From Methylobacterium sp. NEAU K (GTDB lineage: Bacteria; Pseudomonadota; Alphaproteobacteria; Rhizobiales; Beijerinckiaceae), in NCBI RefSeq assembly GCF_030700285.1, contig NZ_JAUYZJ010000004.1, forward strand, positions 62,001 to 126,000: DNA of 64,000 bases, written 5' to 3'. A program made the position numbers and the translations under genes. The notes under the pieces were generated by a model. That model saw nothing but the letters and a program-made list of their open reading frames with translations, was not told the origin of the DNA and searched no databases. Shown here piece after piece: positions 37,663 through 45,944 of this stretch; the stretch's first letter is position 1; each line of letters begins with the position of its first letter.

Positions 37663-38514
37663 TCAGCCGCCCCGCTGCTCGCGGCGCATCATGAACGCGA
37701 GCTTCTCGAACAGGCTCACGTCCTGCTCGTTCTTCAGGAGCGCACCGTGGAGCGGCGGGATCAGCTTGCGGCCGTCACGCTCGCGCAACGTCTCGGGCGC
37801 GATGTCCTCGGAGACGAGGAGCTTCAGCCAGTCGAGGAGTTCCGAGGTCGAGGGCTTCTTCTTGAGGCCCGGCACCTCGCGGGTCTCCAGGAAGACCCGG
37901 AGCGCCTCCTCGACCAGGCGGTGCTTGATGCCGGGATAATGCACGTCGACGATGCGCAGCAGCGTCTCGGCGTCCGGGAACTTGATGTAGTGGAAGAAAC
38001 AGCGGCGCAGGAACGCGTCCGGCAGCTCCTTCTCGTTGTTCGACGTGATGATCACGATCGGCCGGCGCACGGCCGCGACCGTCTCGCCGGTCTCGTAGAC
38101 GTGGAACTCCATCCGGTCGAGTTCAGTCAGGAGGTCGTTGGGGAACTCGATATCGGCCTTGTCGATCTCGTCGATGAGCAGCACCGGGCGTTCGGGCGCC
38201 GTGAACGCCTCCCAGAGCTTCCCGCGCCGGATGTAGTTGCCGATGTCGGAAACCCGCGGGTCGCCGAGTTGCGAATCGCGCAGCCGCGAGACCGCGTCGT
38301 ACTCGTAGAGGCCCTGCTGGGCCTTGGTGGTCGACTTGATGTTCCAGACGATGAGCGGCGCGCCCAGTCCCTTGGCGATCTCCTCGGCCAGCACGGTCTT
38401 GCCGGTGCCGGGCTCGCCCTTCACCAGGAGCGGACGCTCCAGGACCACCGCGGCGTTGACCGCGGCCGTCAGATCGGGGGTCGCGACGTAGGACTCGGTT
38501 CCGGAAAATCGCAT
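37663..38514 (-). CDS. MoxR-family AAA+ ATPase
   Basis: A 283-residue MoxR/CoxD-type AAA+ ATPase. Walker A is GEPGTGKT (33-40), Walker B LLIDEIDKAD (111-121), and sensor 1 IVIITSNNEKELPDAFLRRC supplies the arginine finger. MoxR ATPases work with a von Willebrand factor A protein as chaperones for metal-cofactor insertion or complex assembly. The fitting partner, a CoxE-like VWA protein, is encoded about 5 kb away on the other strand (43685-44860). The gene has a 355-base non-coding upstream space. Confidence 0.94.
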   Translation of the reverse strand: MRFSGTESYVATPDLTAAVNAAVVLERPLLVKGEPGTGKTVLAEEIAKGLGAPLIVWNIKSTTKAQQGLYEYDAVSRLRDSQLGDPRVSDIGNYIRRGKLWEAFTAPERPVLLIDEIDKADIEFPNDLLTELDRMEFHVYETGETVAAVRRPIVIITSNNEKELPDAFLRRCFFHYIKFPDAETLLRIVDVHYPGIKHRLVEEALRVFLETREVPGLKKKPSTSELLDWLKLLVSEDIAPETLRERDGRKLIPPLHGALLKNEQDVSLFEKLAFMMRREQRGG

Positions 38515-38869
38515 CGCGGTCTCGGAGATGTTGGCGGAGAGGCAACGGGTAGCGCGCTCCGCCGCCGCCCTGCAAGCGCCGCGCCTTGCGAGCCGGGTTC
38601 AATCGCGCGTTGGGAGAATGTTCTAAATGAGGTCGTATTGTCTCGAATTCAGTCTTCGCCCCATGGCCGGCTTGTCGGCGATACAAAGCGCCCCGTCACT
38701 CCGGAGTCGCCGACGGTGCAATGTTCTGTCACTCGTTGAAAATCCGGATCCCGGGCTCCGCTTTGCGGGCCCGCGATGACCGGGTGGATGATCGGACCGC
38801 GGTCGAATCTCGAGCTTCTGGAAAAAACGATAGTCTTGTCTGCGTTCACGTTGCCGCGGGCAAACCGAG
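38515..38869. other. 355-base space between moxR-like gene and a membrane-protein gene
   Basis: Both flanking genes are on the minus strand, so this should hold the moxR-like promoter and the 3' end of the membrane-protein operon. The sequence is noticeably less GC-rich around 38620-38660 and 38815-38835, with a run of six A at 38822-38827 (six T on the minus strand). TTGCC-CGC-GGCAA is a small hairpin nearby, but it is too far from the T-run to call a terminator. No gene is supported. Confidence 0.35.
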
Positions 38870-39511
38870 CTATCCCTTCTCGTGCCAGACGCAGTTCCGG
38901 GCCAGGATCTCCAGGTTCACGTCGGATTTCTGCGGCTGGGGCAGCGTCTTGCCGTCCATGGCGAGGTCGATCTTGATCTCGACCTGACCCTTCGACTCGT
39001 TGGAGCGACGGGAGAAGTAGCAGTATTGCTGGTAGGGCTGGTCGGCGTTGTCCTTGAAGTTCCAGCCGGTGACGATCTGCCCGTCGAGATAGGGAACCTG
39101 CTTGAACACCGTGAAGGTCGTGTTCACCGCCGCCTTGGAGGCGGGGGCGGCGTCGCTGCCGAGCTGCGCCTTGGTCGGCGTCGGCGTGCCGACGGCCTTG
39201 GGCAGGCCCTCGAGCCGCAGCACGTTGTCGGTCAGCGTGACCTCGCCCTTCGTCTTGAGGGTCACGTCCGCGAGTGCGGCCTGCATGGCGGCGGCGATCT
39301 TCTCGGCGGCGGTGTCGAACTGGTTGAGCGTCGCCCAACCATAGGCCGCCGCCCCGACGCCGATGCCCGCGAGGCACGCGAAGGCGCCGAAGCCGAGAGC
39401 GCGGAACAGGAAGGCCCGCGCGGCGACGTAGCTCGAATCCGCCCGCAGCCTGGAATTCACCTGCTGGGCGAGGGCAACGTTCTCGGGCGTTCCGCCTGCG
39501 ACGTAGTTCAT
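38870..39511 (-). CDS. Single-pass membrane protein of unknown function, second gene of an operon
   Basis: A 213-residue protein. The N-terminal 35 residues look cytoplasmic (ENVALAQQVNSRLRAD). One hydrophobic helix covers about 37-60 (ALGFGAFACLAGIGVGAAAYG). The rest is likely periplasmic and contains VTLKTKGEVTLTDNVLRLEG, YQQYCYFSRRSNESKGQ and ILARNCVWHEKG, with two cysteines. I do not recognise a family. Its start overlaps the stop of the upstream membrane gene by 4 bases (ATGA), so both are made from one transcript and probably act together. Confidence 0.8.
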   Translation of the reverse strand: MNYVAGGTPENVALAQQVNSRLRADSSYVAARAFLFRALGFGAFACLAGIGVGAAAYGWATLNQFDTAAEKIAAAMQAALADVTLKTKGEVTLTDNVLRLEGLPKAVGTPTPTKAQLGSDAAPASKAAVNTTFTVFKQVPYLDGQIVTGWNFKDNADQPYQQYCYFSRRSNESKGQVEIKIDLAMDGKTLPQPQKSDVNLEILARNCVWHEKG

Positions 39512-40782
39512 GCCCCGGCTCCCGCGGCAGGTAGTGTCTGGCCCGGATGGGTCTGGCCGACGAGGCTCTGACCGGGAAGGCTCTGCTGGCCCTGGGCGGG
39601 CCGGTTCATGGGAATCACCGCGCCCGTGGCGTTGGCTGCACGCGGCAGGATCGGCTCAGGATTCGAGCGCAGCGCATCCGCGATCGCGTCCAGCATGTAG
39701 GGTGCTGCCTCCGGGTTGACGGCGGCGCCGAGGTCGTCTTCGTCCATGAAGGTCCGGCGGGTCGAGACCGCGCAGAGCGCCAGGATCGTCGACGCGAAGG
39801 CGGCGCAGACCGCGGGCAGGAACACGAAGATGCGCAGGAAGGCGTGGACTTGGCTCTCGCTCACGTCGATCGGGTCCACGCCGTAGACCATCGCAGTGAA
39901 GGAATGCAGCTGCGAGCGGTTGACCGCATTGCGATAGGCCTGCTCGGCATCGGCCACGCGCCGGTCGGCGGCGCCGGGATCCAGCGCCGCGCGGGCCTTG
40001 CGTGCCTCCTCGAGGTTCTTGATCAGCGCCGCGCGGTCGGCGGACGCCTTGGTGACGCCTGCCGAGAGGGCGGCCACGCGCGGGTCGGCCACGCATTTCA
40101 GGTTCTGGTACTTCCGCCCCTTGCTGTTGGTGCCGAACACCCGCTCGCAGCGCTGGGCCGGAAGGCCGGCGAGCTGCTGGGCGTTGTCGGAGGACCGCTT
40201 CTCGATCTGGTCGAGCTCGGCCGTGTACTGCGCCACGCGCTCGTCCGCCGCCTTGATGCGGTCGCCGATCGTGGCGCGGTCGGCCTGCGCGTCCTTCAGG
40301 GCGGTCTTGGTCCGGGCGGCCTCCATCAGGCGGGGATGGAACATCATCTCCCCGAGCTGCGACACCGACTTGGTGGTCACGCCCGCGGCGAAGATGATGC
40401 CGAGCACCGCCAGCGCGCGCACGAAGTGCGACCGCTGGGTGCGGGCCAGGATGCCGAGCGGCACCCGGCACAGCTCGACGGCGGCGTAGACCAGCGGCGC
40501 CAGCAACATGAAGTAAAAGGCATGCCAGTCGCCGTCGCTGTAGACGCCCGCGAACAGCCACGCGCCCCAGAGCGAGGCGCCGATCACCATGAACTCGACC
40601 AGATAGGCGATCGCGACGTAGCCCCACTTGATGCGGTAGCCCCGGTCGACGTGGCGCTGGTGGCGCCACCGGTCCGATTCGAGCCTCCACTCGCGGCGCT
40701 CGCGCTGGAGGTCGCGACTCGGCGGGGCTTTCGGACCGGAGAAGATCGACTTGATGGAGTTCATCGGCCTCGTCATATCCAT
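39508..40782 (-). CDS. Multi-pass membrane protein with periplasmic coiled coil, unknown function
   Basis: A 424-residue protein not recognised as a named family. A charged, arginine-rich N-terminus (residues 22-50) is followed by hydrophobic helices at about 54-80, 88-104 and 121-138. A long helical domain (about 150-295) holds heptad-like segments such as IKAADERVAQYTAELDQIEK and two cysteines, Cys212 and Cys230, around FGTNSKGRKYQNL. A fourth helix spans about 316-338. The C-terminus is proline/glutamine/glycine-rich. Four membrane segments would put the coiled coil outside the cytoplasm. It is translationally coupled to the downstream gene and has a CtrA-type box in its leader. Confidence 0.8.
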   Translation of the reverse strand: MDMTRPMNSIKSIFSGPKAPPSRDLQRERREWRLESDRWRHQRHVDRGYRIKWGYVAIAYLVEFMVIGASLWGAWLFAGVYSDGDWHAFYFMLLAPLVYAAVELCRVPLGILARTQRSHFVRALAVLGIIFAAGVTTKSVSQLGEMMFHPRLMEAARTKTALKDAQADRATIGDRIKAADERVAQYTAELDQIEKRSSDNAQQLAGLPAQRCERVFGTNSKGRKYQNLKCVADPRVAALSAGVTKASADRAALIKNLEEARKARAALDPGAADRRVADAEQAYRNAVNRSQLHSFTAMVYGVDPIDVSESQVHAFLRIFVFLPAVCAAFASTILALCAVSTRRTFMDEDDLGAAVNPEAAPYMLDAIADALRSNPEPILPRAANATGAVIPMNRPAQGQQSLPGQSLVGQTHPGQTLPAAGAGA

Positions 40783-41084
40783 CCGGTCCAGTCGCGGGTG
40801 CGGCCCTGCCCGAGCTTAACCCCCAGTTAACCGGTACGTGTATGCGCGCATTGTGCCGATTTTAGGCCCCGCTGCACGCGTTCCCTGTTCAATCCCCGGC
40901 GACGGCCGCCCGGGTGGCTGAAATGTCTCACCCGCGACGTGTATCCGGCTTGTGTCGAAGCGCACCTGCGCGGCCCCTTCGCAGGGCCGAAAGCGGTTGC
41001 TCGCTCCTCCCCGCCGACCCATGATCGCGCTGTCGTGATCGGCACCGTCACCGGTCGGGAAACACGAGGTTCGATCCGCCGCCG
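40783..41084. promoter_or_regulatory. Divergent control region containing a CtrA-type box
   Basis: A 302-base space between the divergent membrane-protein and KefB-type genes. The only clear element is the CtrA-type box at 40816-40831. Short frames across the space are not credible genes. Confidence 0.5.
40816..40831 (-). promoter_or_regulatory. CtrA-type binding site
   Basis: TTAACCCCCAGTTAAC contains TTAA (40816-40819), exactly seven bases, TTAA (40827-40830) and C. This is the full consensus of the alphaproteobacterial cell-cycle regulator CtrA (TTAA-N7-TTAAC). It lies 34 bases upstream of the membrane-protein operon start and 254 bases from the KefB-type gene. Confidence 0.65.
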
Positions 41085-42932
41085 ATGCCAGAGGTCCATG
41101 CCGGCTCCTACAAGGAAGCGATCCTGTTCCTCGTCACGGCGGGCATCGTGGTGCCGCTGTTCCATCGGCTGCGGATCTCTCCGGTGCTCGGCTTCATCGG
41201 CGCCGGCGCCCTGCTGGGACCCTTCGGCCTCGGGCGGTTGGCCGATACCCATCCCTACGTCCACCTCTTCACCATCGGCAACCGCACCGAAATCTCGCAC
41301 CTCGCCGAGTTCGGCGTGATCTTCCTGATGTTCATGATCGGGGTCGAACTGTCGTGGGAGCGCCTGCGGATCCTGCGCCGGCTCGTCTTCGGCCTCGGCT
41401 CGCTTCAGGTCGGCTGCTCGGCGCTGATCCTCGGGGCGATCCTCTACGGGCTGCAGGTGCCCCTCGCCGGTGCCGTCATCGTCGGCATCGGGCTCGCCCT
41501 CTCGTCGACCGCCGTGGTGCTGCCGGTCCTGGCGGAGCAGAAGCGGCTGAATGCCCCCGCCGGCCGCGCGAGCTTCGCGGTCCTTCTGTTCCAGGATCTC
41601 GCGGTGGCGCCGGTCCTGTTCGCCATCGCGGTGCTGGGCCGCGGCGACGACGGCGACAAGGGCTGGGCGCTGGCCATGGCCCTGGGGCAGGCGGCCATCG
41701 CGCTGGTTCTGATCGTGGGGGCCGGCCGCCTCGCCCTGCGGCCGCTGTTCCACCTCGTGGCGCGCACGCGCTCCACCGAGCTGTTCATGGCGGCCTGCCT
41801 GTTGGTCATCGTCGGCACCGCGCTTACGGCGGCGGCGAGCGGCCTGTCGATGACGCTTGGCGCCTTCGTGGCCGGGCTGCTGCTGGCCGAGACCGAGTAC
41901 CGCCGGGCGATCGAGGCGACGATCGACCCGTTCAAGGGCCTGCTGCTCGGCGTCTTCTTCGTCTCCGTGGGCATGAACCTGGATCCGGCCCAGCTCATGG
42001 CGACGCCGGGCGCGATCGTCGGCCTGTCTCTGGCCCTGGTGCTGATCAAGGCCGCCGTGGTGATGATGGCGGCGCCCGTCCTCAAGATCCCCCGGCCTGT
42101 TGCGCTGGAGGCGGCGCTCCTGCTCGGGCCGGGCGGTGAGTTCGCCTACGTGCTGATCGGGGGGGCGGTCGCCACAGGGCTGGTGCCGGAGGACGTGGGC
42201 GCGGCCGCCCTGGTGGTGACCACCGTCACGATGATTATGATCCCCGCGCTCGCGGCCCTCGGGAGGCGGCTGAGCCGGCGCGCGACGCGCGCCGCCCAGG
42301 CTGCCTTCAAGGCGGAGCCGCTGCCGGACCGGATCGAGAACCGGGTGATCATCGCGGGTTTCGGCCGCGTCGGCCGGCAGGTGGCCGAGATGCTGGACCG
42401 GCACGCGATCCCGTATCTCGCGCTCGATTCCGACGCCACACGGGTCGCCGAGCAGCGCCGTACCGGCGCACCGGTCTATTTCGGGGATTCCGGCAATACC
42501 GAGATCCTGCGCCGCTGCGATATCGCCACGGCCCGCGCCCTGGTGGTCACCCTCGATAATCCGCGGGCCGTCGAGGCGGCGGTCACCGCGGCCCGGGCCG
42601 AGCGGCCGGACCTGACGATCGTCGCCCGGGCCCGCGATGCCCGCCACGCCTCCGCCCTGTACGAACTCGGTGTCGACGACGCGGTGCCCGAGACCATCGA
42701 GGCCTCGCTGCAACTGTCGGAGGCGGTGCTGGTCGATGTCGGCGTACCGATGGGACTCGTGATCGCGTCGATCCACGAGCGGCGGGACGAGTACCGCGCG
42801 ATGCTCAAGAAGCGCGAGAACGAGGCTAAGCCGGTCTTCCGCGCCCGGCGCACCGTCGGTAAGGCCCTCGGCAAGCCGCCGGCCAAGAGAGAGCCCGGAC
42901 GCCAGGAGGAAGCCGCCGGCCAGGAAGCGTGA
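41085..42932 (+). CDS. K+/H+ antiporter, KefB type (CPA2 with RCK domain)
   Basis: A 615-residue CPA2 transporter. About twelve hydrophobic helices occupy residues 1-400, with LALSSTAVVLPVL and VLLFQDLAVAPVL, the hallmark K-efflux motifs including the Q-D pair. LLGPGGEFAYVL lies near residue 350. From about residue 418 a cytosolic TrkA-N/RCK domain begins with VIIAGFGRVGRQVAEML and contains GDSGNTEILRRCDI. The C-terminus (about 585-615) is a charged lysine/glutamate tail. It probably expels K+ during stress. No ancillary KefF/G gene is adjacent. Confidence 0.93.
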   Translation: MPEVHAGSYKEAILFLVTAGIVVPLFHRLRISPVLGFIGAGALLGPFGLGRLADTHPYVHLFTIGNRTEISHLAEFGVIFLMFMIGVELSWERLRILRRLVFGLGSLQVGCSALILGAILYGLQVPLAGAVIVGIGLALSSTAVVLPVLAEQKRLNAPAGRASFAVLLFQDLAVAPVLFAIAVLGRGDDGDKGWALAMALGQAAIALVLIVGAGRLALRPLFHLVARTRSTELFMAACLLVIVGTALTAAASGLSMTLGAFVAGLLLAETEYRRAIEATIDPFKGLLLGVFFVSVGMNLDPAQLMATPGAIVGLSLALVLIKAAVVMMAAPVLKIPRPVALEAALLLGPGGEFAYVLIGGAVATGLVPEDVGAAALVVTTVTMIMIPALAALGRRLSRRATRAAQAAFKAEPLPDRIENRVIIAGFGRVGRQVAEMLDRHAIPYLALDSDATRVAEQRRTGAPVYFGDSGNTEILRRCDIATARALVVTLDNPRAVEAAVTAARAERPDLTIVARARDARHASALYELGVDDAVPETIEASLQLSEAVLVDVGVPMGLVIASIHERRDEYRAMLKKRENEAKPVFRARRTVGKALGKPPAKREPGRQEEAAGQEA

Positions 42933-42941
42933 GCCGCCGGC

Positions 42942-43349
42942 TCAGGCCGGTGCGGGATGCACGTCGCCGAGCTTGGGTCGCCGGGTCACCCGCGTGCGCG
43001 GCACAGGCTCGAACCCATCGGCGAAGCTGCACCGGTAGACGATCTCGTCCGCCGGCCCGAGGCCCGTCACCAGGGGCACCGTCACGGTGTCCCCCGAAAA
43101 GCGCCACCCGCGCGCGCCCTTGTCCCAGTACAGCCAGACGGTTCCGGGGAATCCCCGCAGGGTGAACACCGCGGCCTTGCGCGACAGGGCCTGCACGGCG
43201 CGCGGCGCGTACATGCCCTTGTTGCGGTAGGCCTCCCGGGTCGCCTCGGGCTGGCGATCCATGAAGGTGTTGTGCACCAGCTGAATCGTCGCCCCCGGCT
43301 TCCCGAGAAACCGCTTGAACTCCGTCAAATTCCGCAGGATGACCGCCAT
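42942..43349 (-). CDS. Conserved hypothetical protein
   Basis: A 135-residue protein with no family I can name. It starts MAVILRNLTEFKRFLGKPGA and contains LVHNTFMDRQPEATREAYRN, WLYWDKGARGWRFSGD and YRCSFADGFEPVPRTRV. It is soluble, mildly basic, and lacks a signal peptide. Aromatic residues around W-L-Y-W-D-K suggest a compact beta fold. The frame is open to 43469, but the ATG at 43349 fits the start of the ordered sequence. It converges with the KefB-type gene, 9 bases apart. Confidence 0.7.
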   Translation of the reverse strand: MAVILRNLTEFKRFLGKPGATIQLVHNTFMDRQPEATREAYRNKGMYAPRAVQALSRKAAVFTLRGFPGTVWLYWDKGARGWRFSGDTVTVPLVTGLGPADEIVYRCSFADGFEPVPRTRVTRRPKLGDVHPAPA

Positions 43350-43684
43350 CGCAGGTCTCCTCGCTTCCCCGGTGCGGCACGCGTCGTCGCGGCCGGACAC
43401 ACCTGATGAAGTGAGTTGAGCGAATCCCGTGACAGTTTCAGTGACCGCCAGAGGCTTGGTCGGGCACATATCAACAGATTCTCCGAGTTATGCCCAGCTT
43501 ATGCGTCGCATGAGCCGCTGGAGACTCTCCGAGGGCCCTGGATGAGGGGTCTGTGTGCCGCTGAATCTTGTCGACCTTCTGAGACGACTCGGAAAGAAGG
43601 CCAAGAAGACCTGCCGTGCTCACGGGAAGCTTGTCCGATTCGCGGGGGGTTGACCTGGGCGTTCTGCTGGCGCGTTCTTCGGGG
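43350..43684. other. 335-base divergent space upstream of the CoxE-like gene
   Basis: It separates the divergent hypothetical and CoxE-like genes. The region 43430-43500 is less GC-rich (for example ATATCAACAGATTCTCC) and is a plausible promoter zone, but no clear -35/-10 pair stands out. An upstream GTG at 43616 is in frame with the CoxE-like gene, so the last 69 bases might be coding. Confidence 0.35.
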
Positions 43685-44860
43685 ATGCTGCTGCAGTTCT
43701 TCACGGCGCTCCGGGACGCCAAGGTGCCCGTTTCCCTGAATGAGTACCTGACCCTGCTCGGCGCCCTCGACCGGGGCCTCGCGGATCGGGATGTCGAGGC
43801 GTTCTACTTCCTCTCGCGCACGGCGCTGGTGAAGGACGAGGCGCATCTCGACCGCTTCGACCGGGTGTTCGGCACCGTGTTCAGGGGGCTGGAGACGCTC
43901 GGCGAGGCGGTGGACCCCGTGGCCGTCCCCGAGGAATGGCTGCGCAAGCTCGCGGAGAAGTACCTGACCGAGGCCGAGAAGGCCGAGTTGCAGGCGCTGG
44001 GATGGGACAAGCTGTTCGAGACGCTCAAGCAGCGCCTGGCCGAGCAGAAGGGGCGCCACCAGGGCGGCTCGAAGTGGATCGGCACCGGCGGGACCTCGCC
44101 GTTCGGCGCCTACGGCTACAATCCCGAGGGCATCCGCATCGGCCAGGACGGGAACCGCAACTTCCGGGCGGTGAAGGTCTGGGACAAGCGCGAGTTCAAG
44201 GATCTCGACGACGACCGCGAAATCGGCGCCCGCAACATGCGGCTGGCGTTGCGGCGGCTGCGCCGCTTCGCCCGGACGGGGGCCGCCGAGGAACTCGACC
44301 TCGACGGCACGATCCGCGAGAGCGCCCGGCAGGGCTACATCGACGTGCGGCTGCGGCCGGAGCGTCGCAACGCCGTCAAGGTGCTGCTGTTTCTCGACGT
44401 GGGCGGCTCGATGGACTGGCACATCGAACAGGCGGAAGCGCTGTTCTCGGCGGCGCGCTCGGAGTTCAAGCACCTCGCGCACTATTACTTCCACAACTGC
44501 CCCTACGAGGCGGTCTGGACCGAGAACCGGCGTCGGCACGAGGCCAGGACCCCCCTGCTGGAGGTGATCCGCACCTACGGGAGCGACTACCGGGTGGTGT
44601 TCGTGGGCGACGCCTCGATGAGCCCCTACGAGATCGCCACGCCCGGGGGCTCGGTGGAGCACTGGAACGAGGAGGCCGGCGCCGTTTGGATGCAGCGGCT
44701 GCTCGACCACTTCCCGAAGGCGGCGTGGCTGAACCCGGTGCCCGAGACGCACTGGGGCTACACCCAGTCGATCGGGATGATGCAGCGGCTCGTCGCCGGC
44801 CGCATGTTCCCCCTCACCCTGGACGGGCTCGACGCCGCGGCGCGAGCCCTCGTCCGGTAG
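43685..44860 (+). CDS. CoxE-like von Willebrand factor A domain protein
   Basis: A protein of about 391 residues of the CoxE/VWA-containing family. It opens MLLQFFTALRDAKVPVSLNE, the usual start, and carries the long basic insert GGTSPFGAYGYNPEGIRIGQ. The metal-ion-dependent adhesion site is FLDVGGSMDWH with Asp238; the family has D-x-G-x-S instead of D-x-S-x-S. The second half contains FVGDASMSPYEI and WLNPVPETHWGYTQSI. Such proteins pair with MoxR/CoxD ATPases to help cofactor insertion. The likely partner ATPase lies at 37663-38514. A GTG at 43616 would add 23 residues without family support. Confidence 0.9.
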   Translation: MLLQFFTALRDAKVPVSLNEYLTLLGALDRGLADRDVEAFYFLSRTALVKDEAHLDRFDRVFGTVFRGLETLGEAVDPVAVPEEWLRKLAEKYLTEAEKAELQALGWDKLFETLKQRLAEQKGRHQGGSKWIGTGGTSPFGAYGYNPEGIRIGQDGNRNFRAVKVWDKREFKDLDDDREIGARNMRLALRRLRRFARTGAAEELDLDGTIRESARQGYIDVRLRPERRNAVKVLLFLDVGGSMDWHIEQAEALFSAARSEFKHLAHYYFHNCPYEAVWTENRRRHEARTPLLEVIRTYGSDYRVVFVGDASMSPYEIATPGGSVEHWNEEAGAVWMQRLLDHFPKAAWLNPVPETHWGYTQSIGMMQRLVAGRMFPLTLDGLDAAARALVR

Positions 44861-44866
44861 GCGCGT

Positions 44867-45187
44867 CTAACCCTGCTGGGCGGGGGTCGTGACCACGAGA
44901 CCGTCGAGCGCCGGCGAGATCTTGATCTGGCAGGACAGGCGGGAGTTCTCGCGCACGTCGGTGGCGAAATCGAGCATGTCCTGCTCCATGTCCTGAGCCT
45001 TGCCCACGACCTCGAGCCACGCGTCGGCGACGTAGACGTGGCAGGTGGCGCAGGCGCAGGCGCCGCCGCATTCTGCGTCGATGCCCGGGACGTTGTTGCG
45101 CAGCGCCGTCTCCATCACGGTCGCGCCGACGCTGCCTTCGACGGTCCTTTCCGTCCCGGCGTGGTCGACGTAGGTGATCTTGGGCAT
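44867..45187 (-). CDS. [2Fe-2S] ferredoxin, adrenodoxin type
   Basis: A 106-residue electron carrier. The cluster ligands are in [15 protein letters not shown] (Cys-x5-Cys-x2-Cys) with the fourth in SRLSCQIKI. An extra cysteine lies inside the first loop. [19 protein letters not shown] and [16 protein letters not shown] form the beta-grasp start. Alphaproteobacterial members support P450s, hydroxylases or iron-sulfur assembly. No redox partner gene is adjacent. It converges with the CoxE-like gene, 6 bases apart. Confidence 0.95.
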   Translation of the reverse strand: MPKITYVDHAGTERTVEGSVGATVMETALRNNVPGIDAECGGACACATCHVYVADAWLEVVGKAQDMEQDMLDFATDVRENSRLSCQIKISPALDGLVVTTPAQQG

Positions 45188-45338
45188 GCTCGGCTCCGGG
45201 CTCGCGTCGCGCGGTCTCGCTTCGACGGGCGGGGTGACTGCTTGGCGGCTGGGGCCGCGGAATGCAAGCGCGGCGGCGGTGGCCCGTCCCGGATCGATCG
45301 CCGCATCGGCGCGCGGGCTACCGCCCCTGCGCCGGGCT

Positions 45339-45656
45339 CTACGGTACGCGCGCGATCTCGGCCAGCGCGGCCGCGACCGCCTGCGAGAGCTCGGCGAGGT
45401 CGAGGTCTTCGGCGCCCGCCCGCAGCCGCGCCTCGGCGGCGTCCGCGAGCGCGCGGACCCGCACGGCGCCGACGCCCGCGGCCGAGCCCTTCAGGGTATG
45501 GGCGAGGTCGGCGCGCTGCGCTTGCGGCTGGGACGGGTCGGCGAGCCGCGGCAGGATCGACCGGCATTGCCCCGCGAACAGGGCCAGCACCTCGCGGGCG
45601 AGGTCGGCGTCGCCGCCCGTCTGCGCGTCGAGCTCCGCGCGGTCGATGGGGTGCAT
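45339..45656 (-). CDS. Histidine phosphotransfer (Hpt) domain protein
   Basis: A 105-residue single-domain Hpt protein. The phosphorylatable histidine is His53 in [13 protein letters not shown], the standard H-x-L-K-G-S motif. Helices on either side ([20 protein letters not shown] and [14 protein letters not shown]) complete the four-helix bundle. Such proteins shuttle phosphate between a hybrid kinase and a response regulator. No kinase or regulator is adjacent. It is divergent from the giant GPR-like gene, and a SixA-type phosphatase that could act on it is encoded at 36949-37473. The upstream frame to 45716 lacks family support. Confidence 0.88.
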   Translation of the reverse strand: MHPIDRAELDAQTGGDADLAREVLALFAGQCRSILPRLADPSQPQAQRADLAHTLKGSAAGVGAVRVRALADAAEARLRAGAEDLDLAELSQAVAAALAEIARVP

Positions 45657-45794
45657 GGCCGGGCTCCCGAAATCCGCATTCTTCTGGGGGTTGCCGAACC
45701 GATCCCCATGATTCACCCCCCGATTCGCCGAACGGGGATCGCGCAGAAGCCCTCGTCTGCGGCAAGGTGGTGGAGCCGGAAGGCGGCGGGCCCG

Positions 45795-45811
45795 GTAACC
45801 ATTCCGTTAAC
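45795..45811. promoter_or_regulatory. CtrA-like half-site pair between hpt and the GPR-like gene
   Basis: GTAACCATTCCGTTAAC resembles a CtrA box but has GTAA for the first TTAA and 8 rather than 7 bases between the halves. It lies 134 bases upstream of the GPR-like ATG and 139 bases upstream of the hpt start. Confidence 0.3.
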
Positions 45812-45944
45812 GTTTCCTGGGGCCGGGCGGCGGCTCGGGTATCGGCAATCGGTGCCCGCGTCTAATCTTCAATGGTAAACGGGGTGTTGCGTCTCTGGCA
45901 TCAGCCTCCCCAGGTGCCGGTGAACCCGTGTGACGAGGCGTTGA

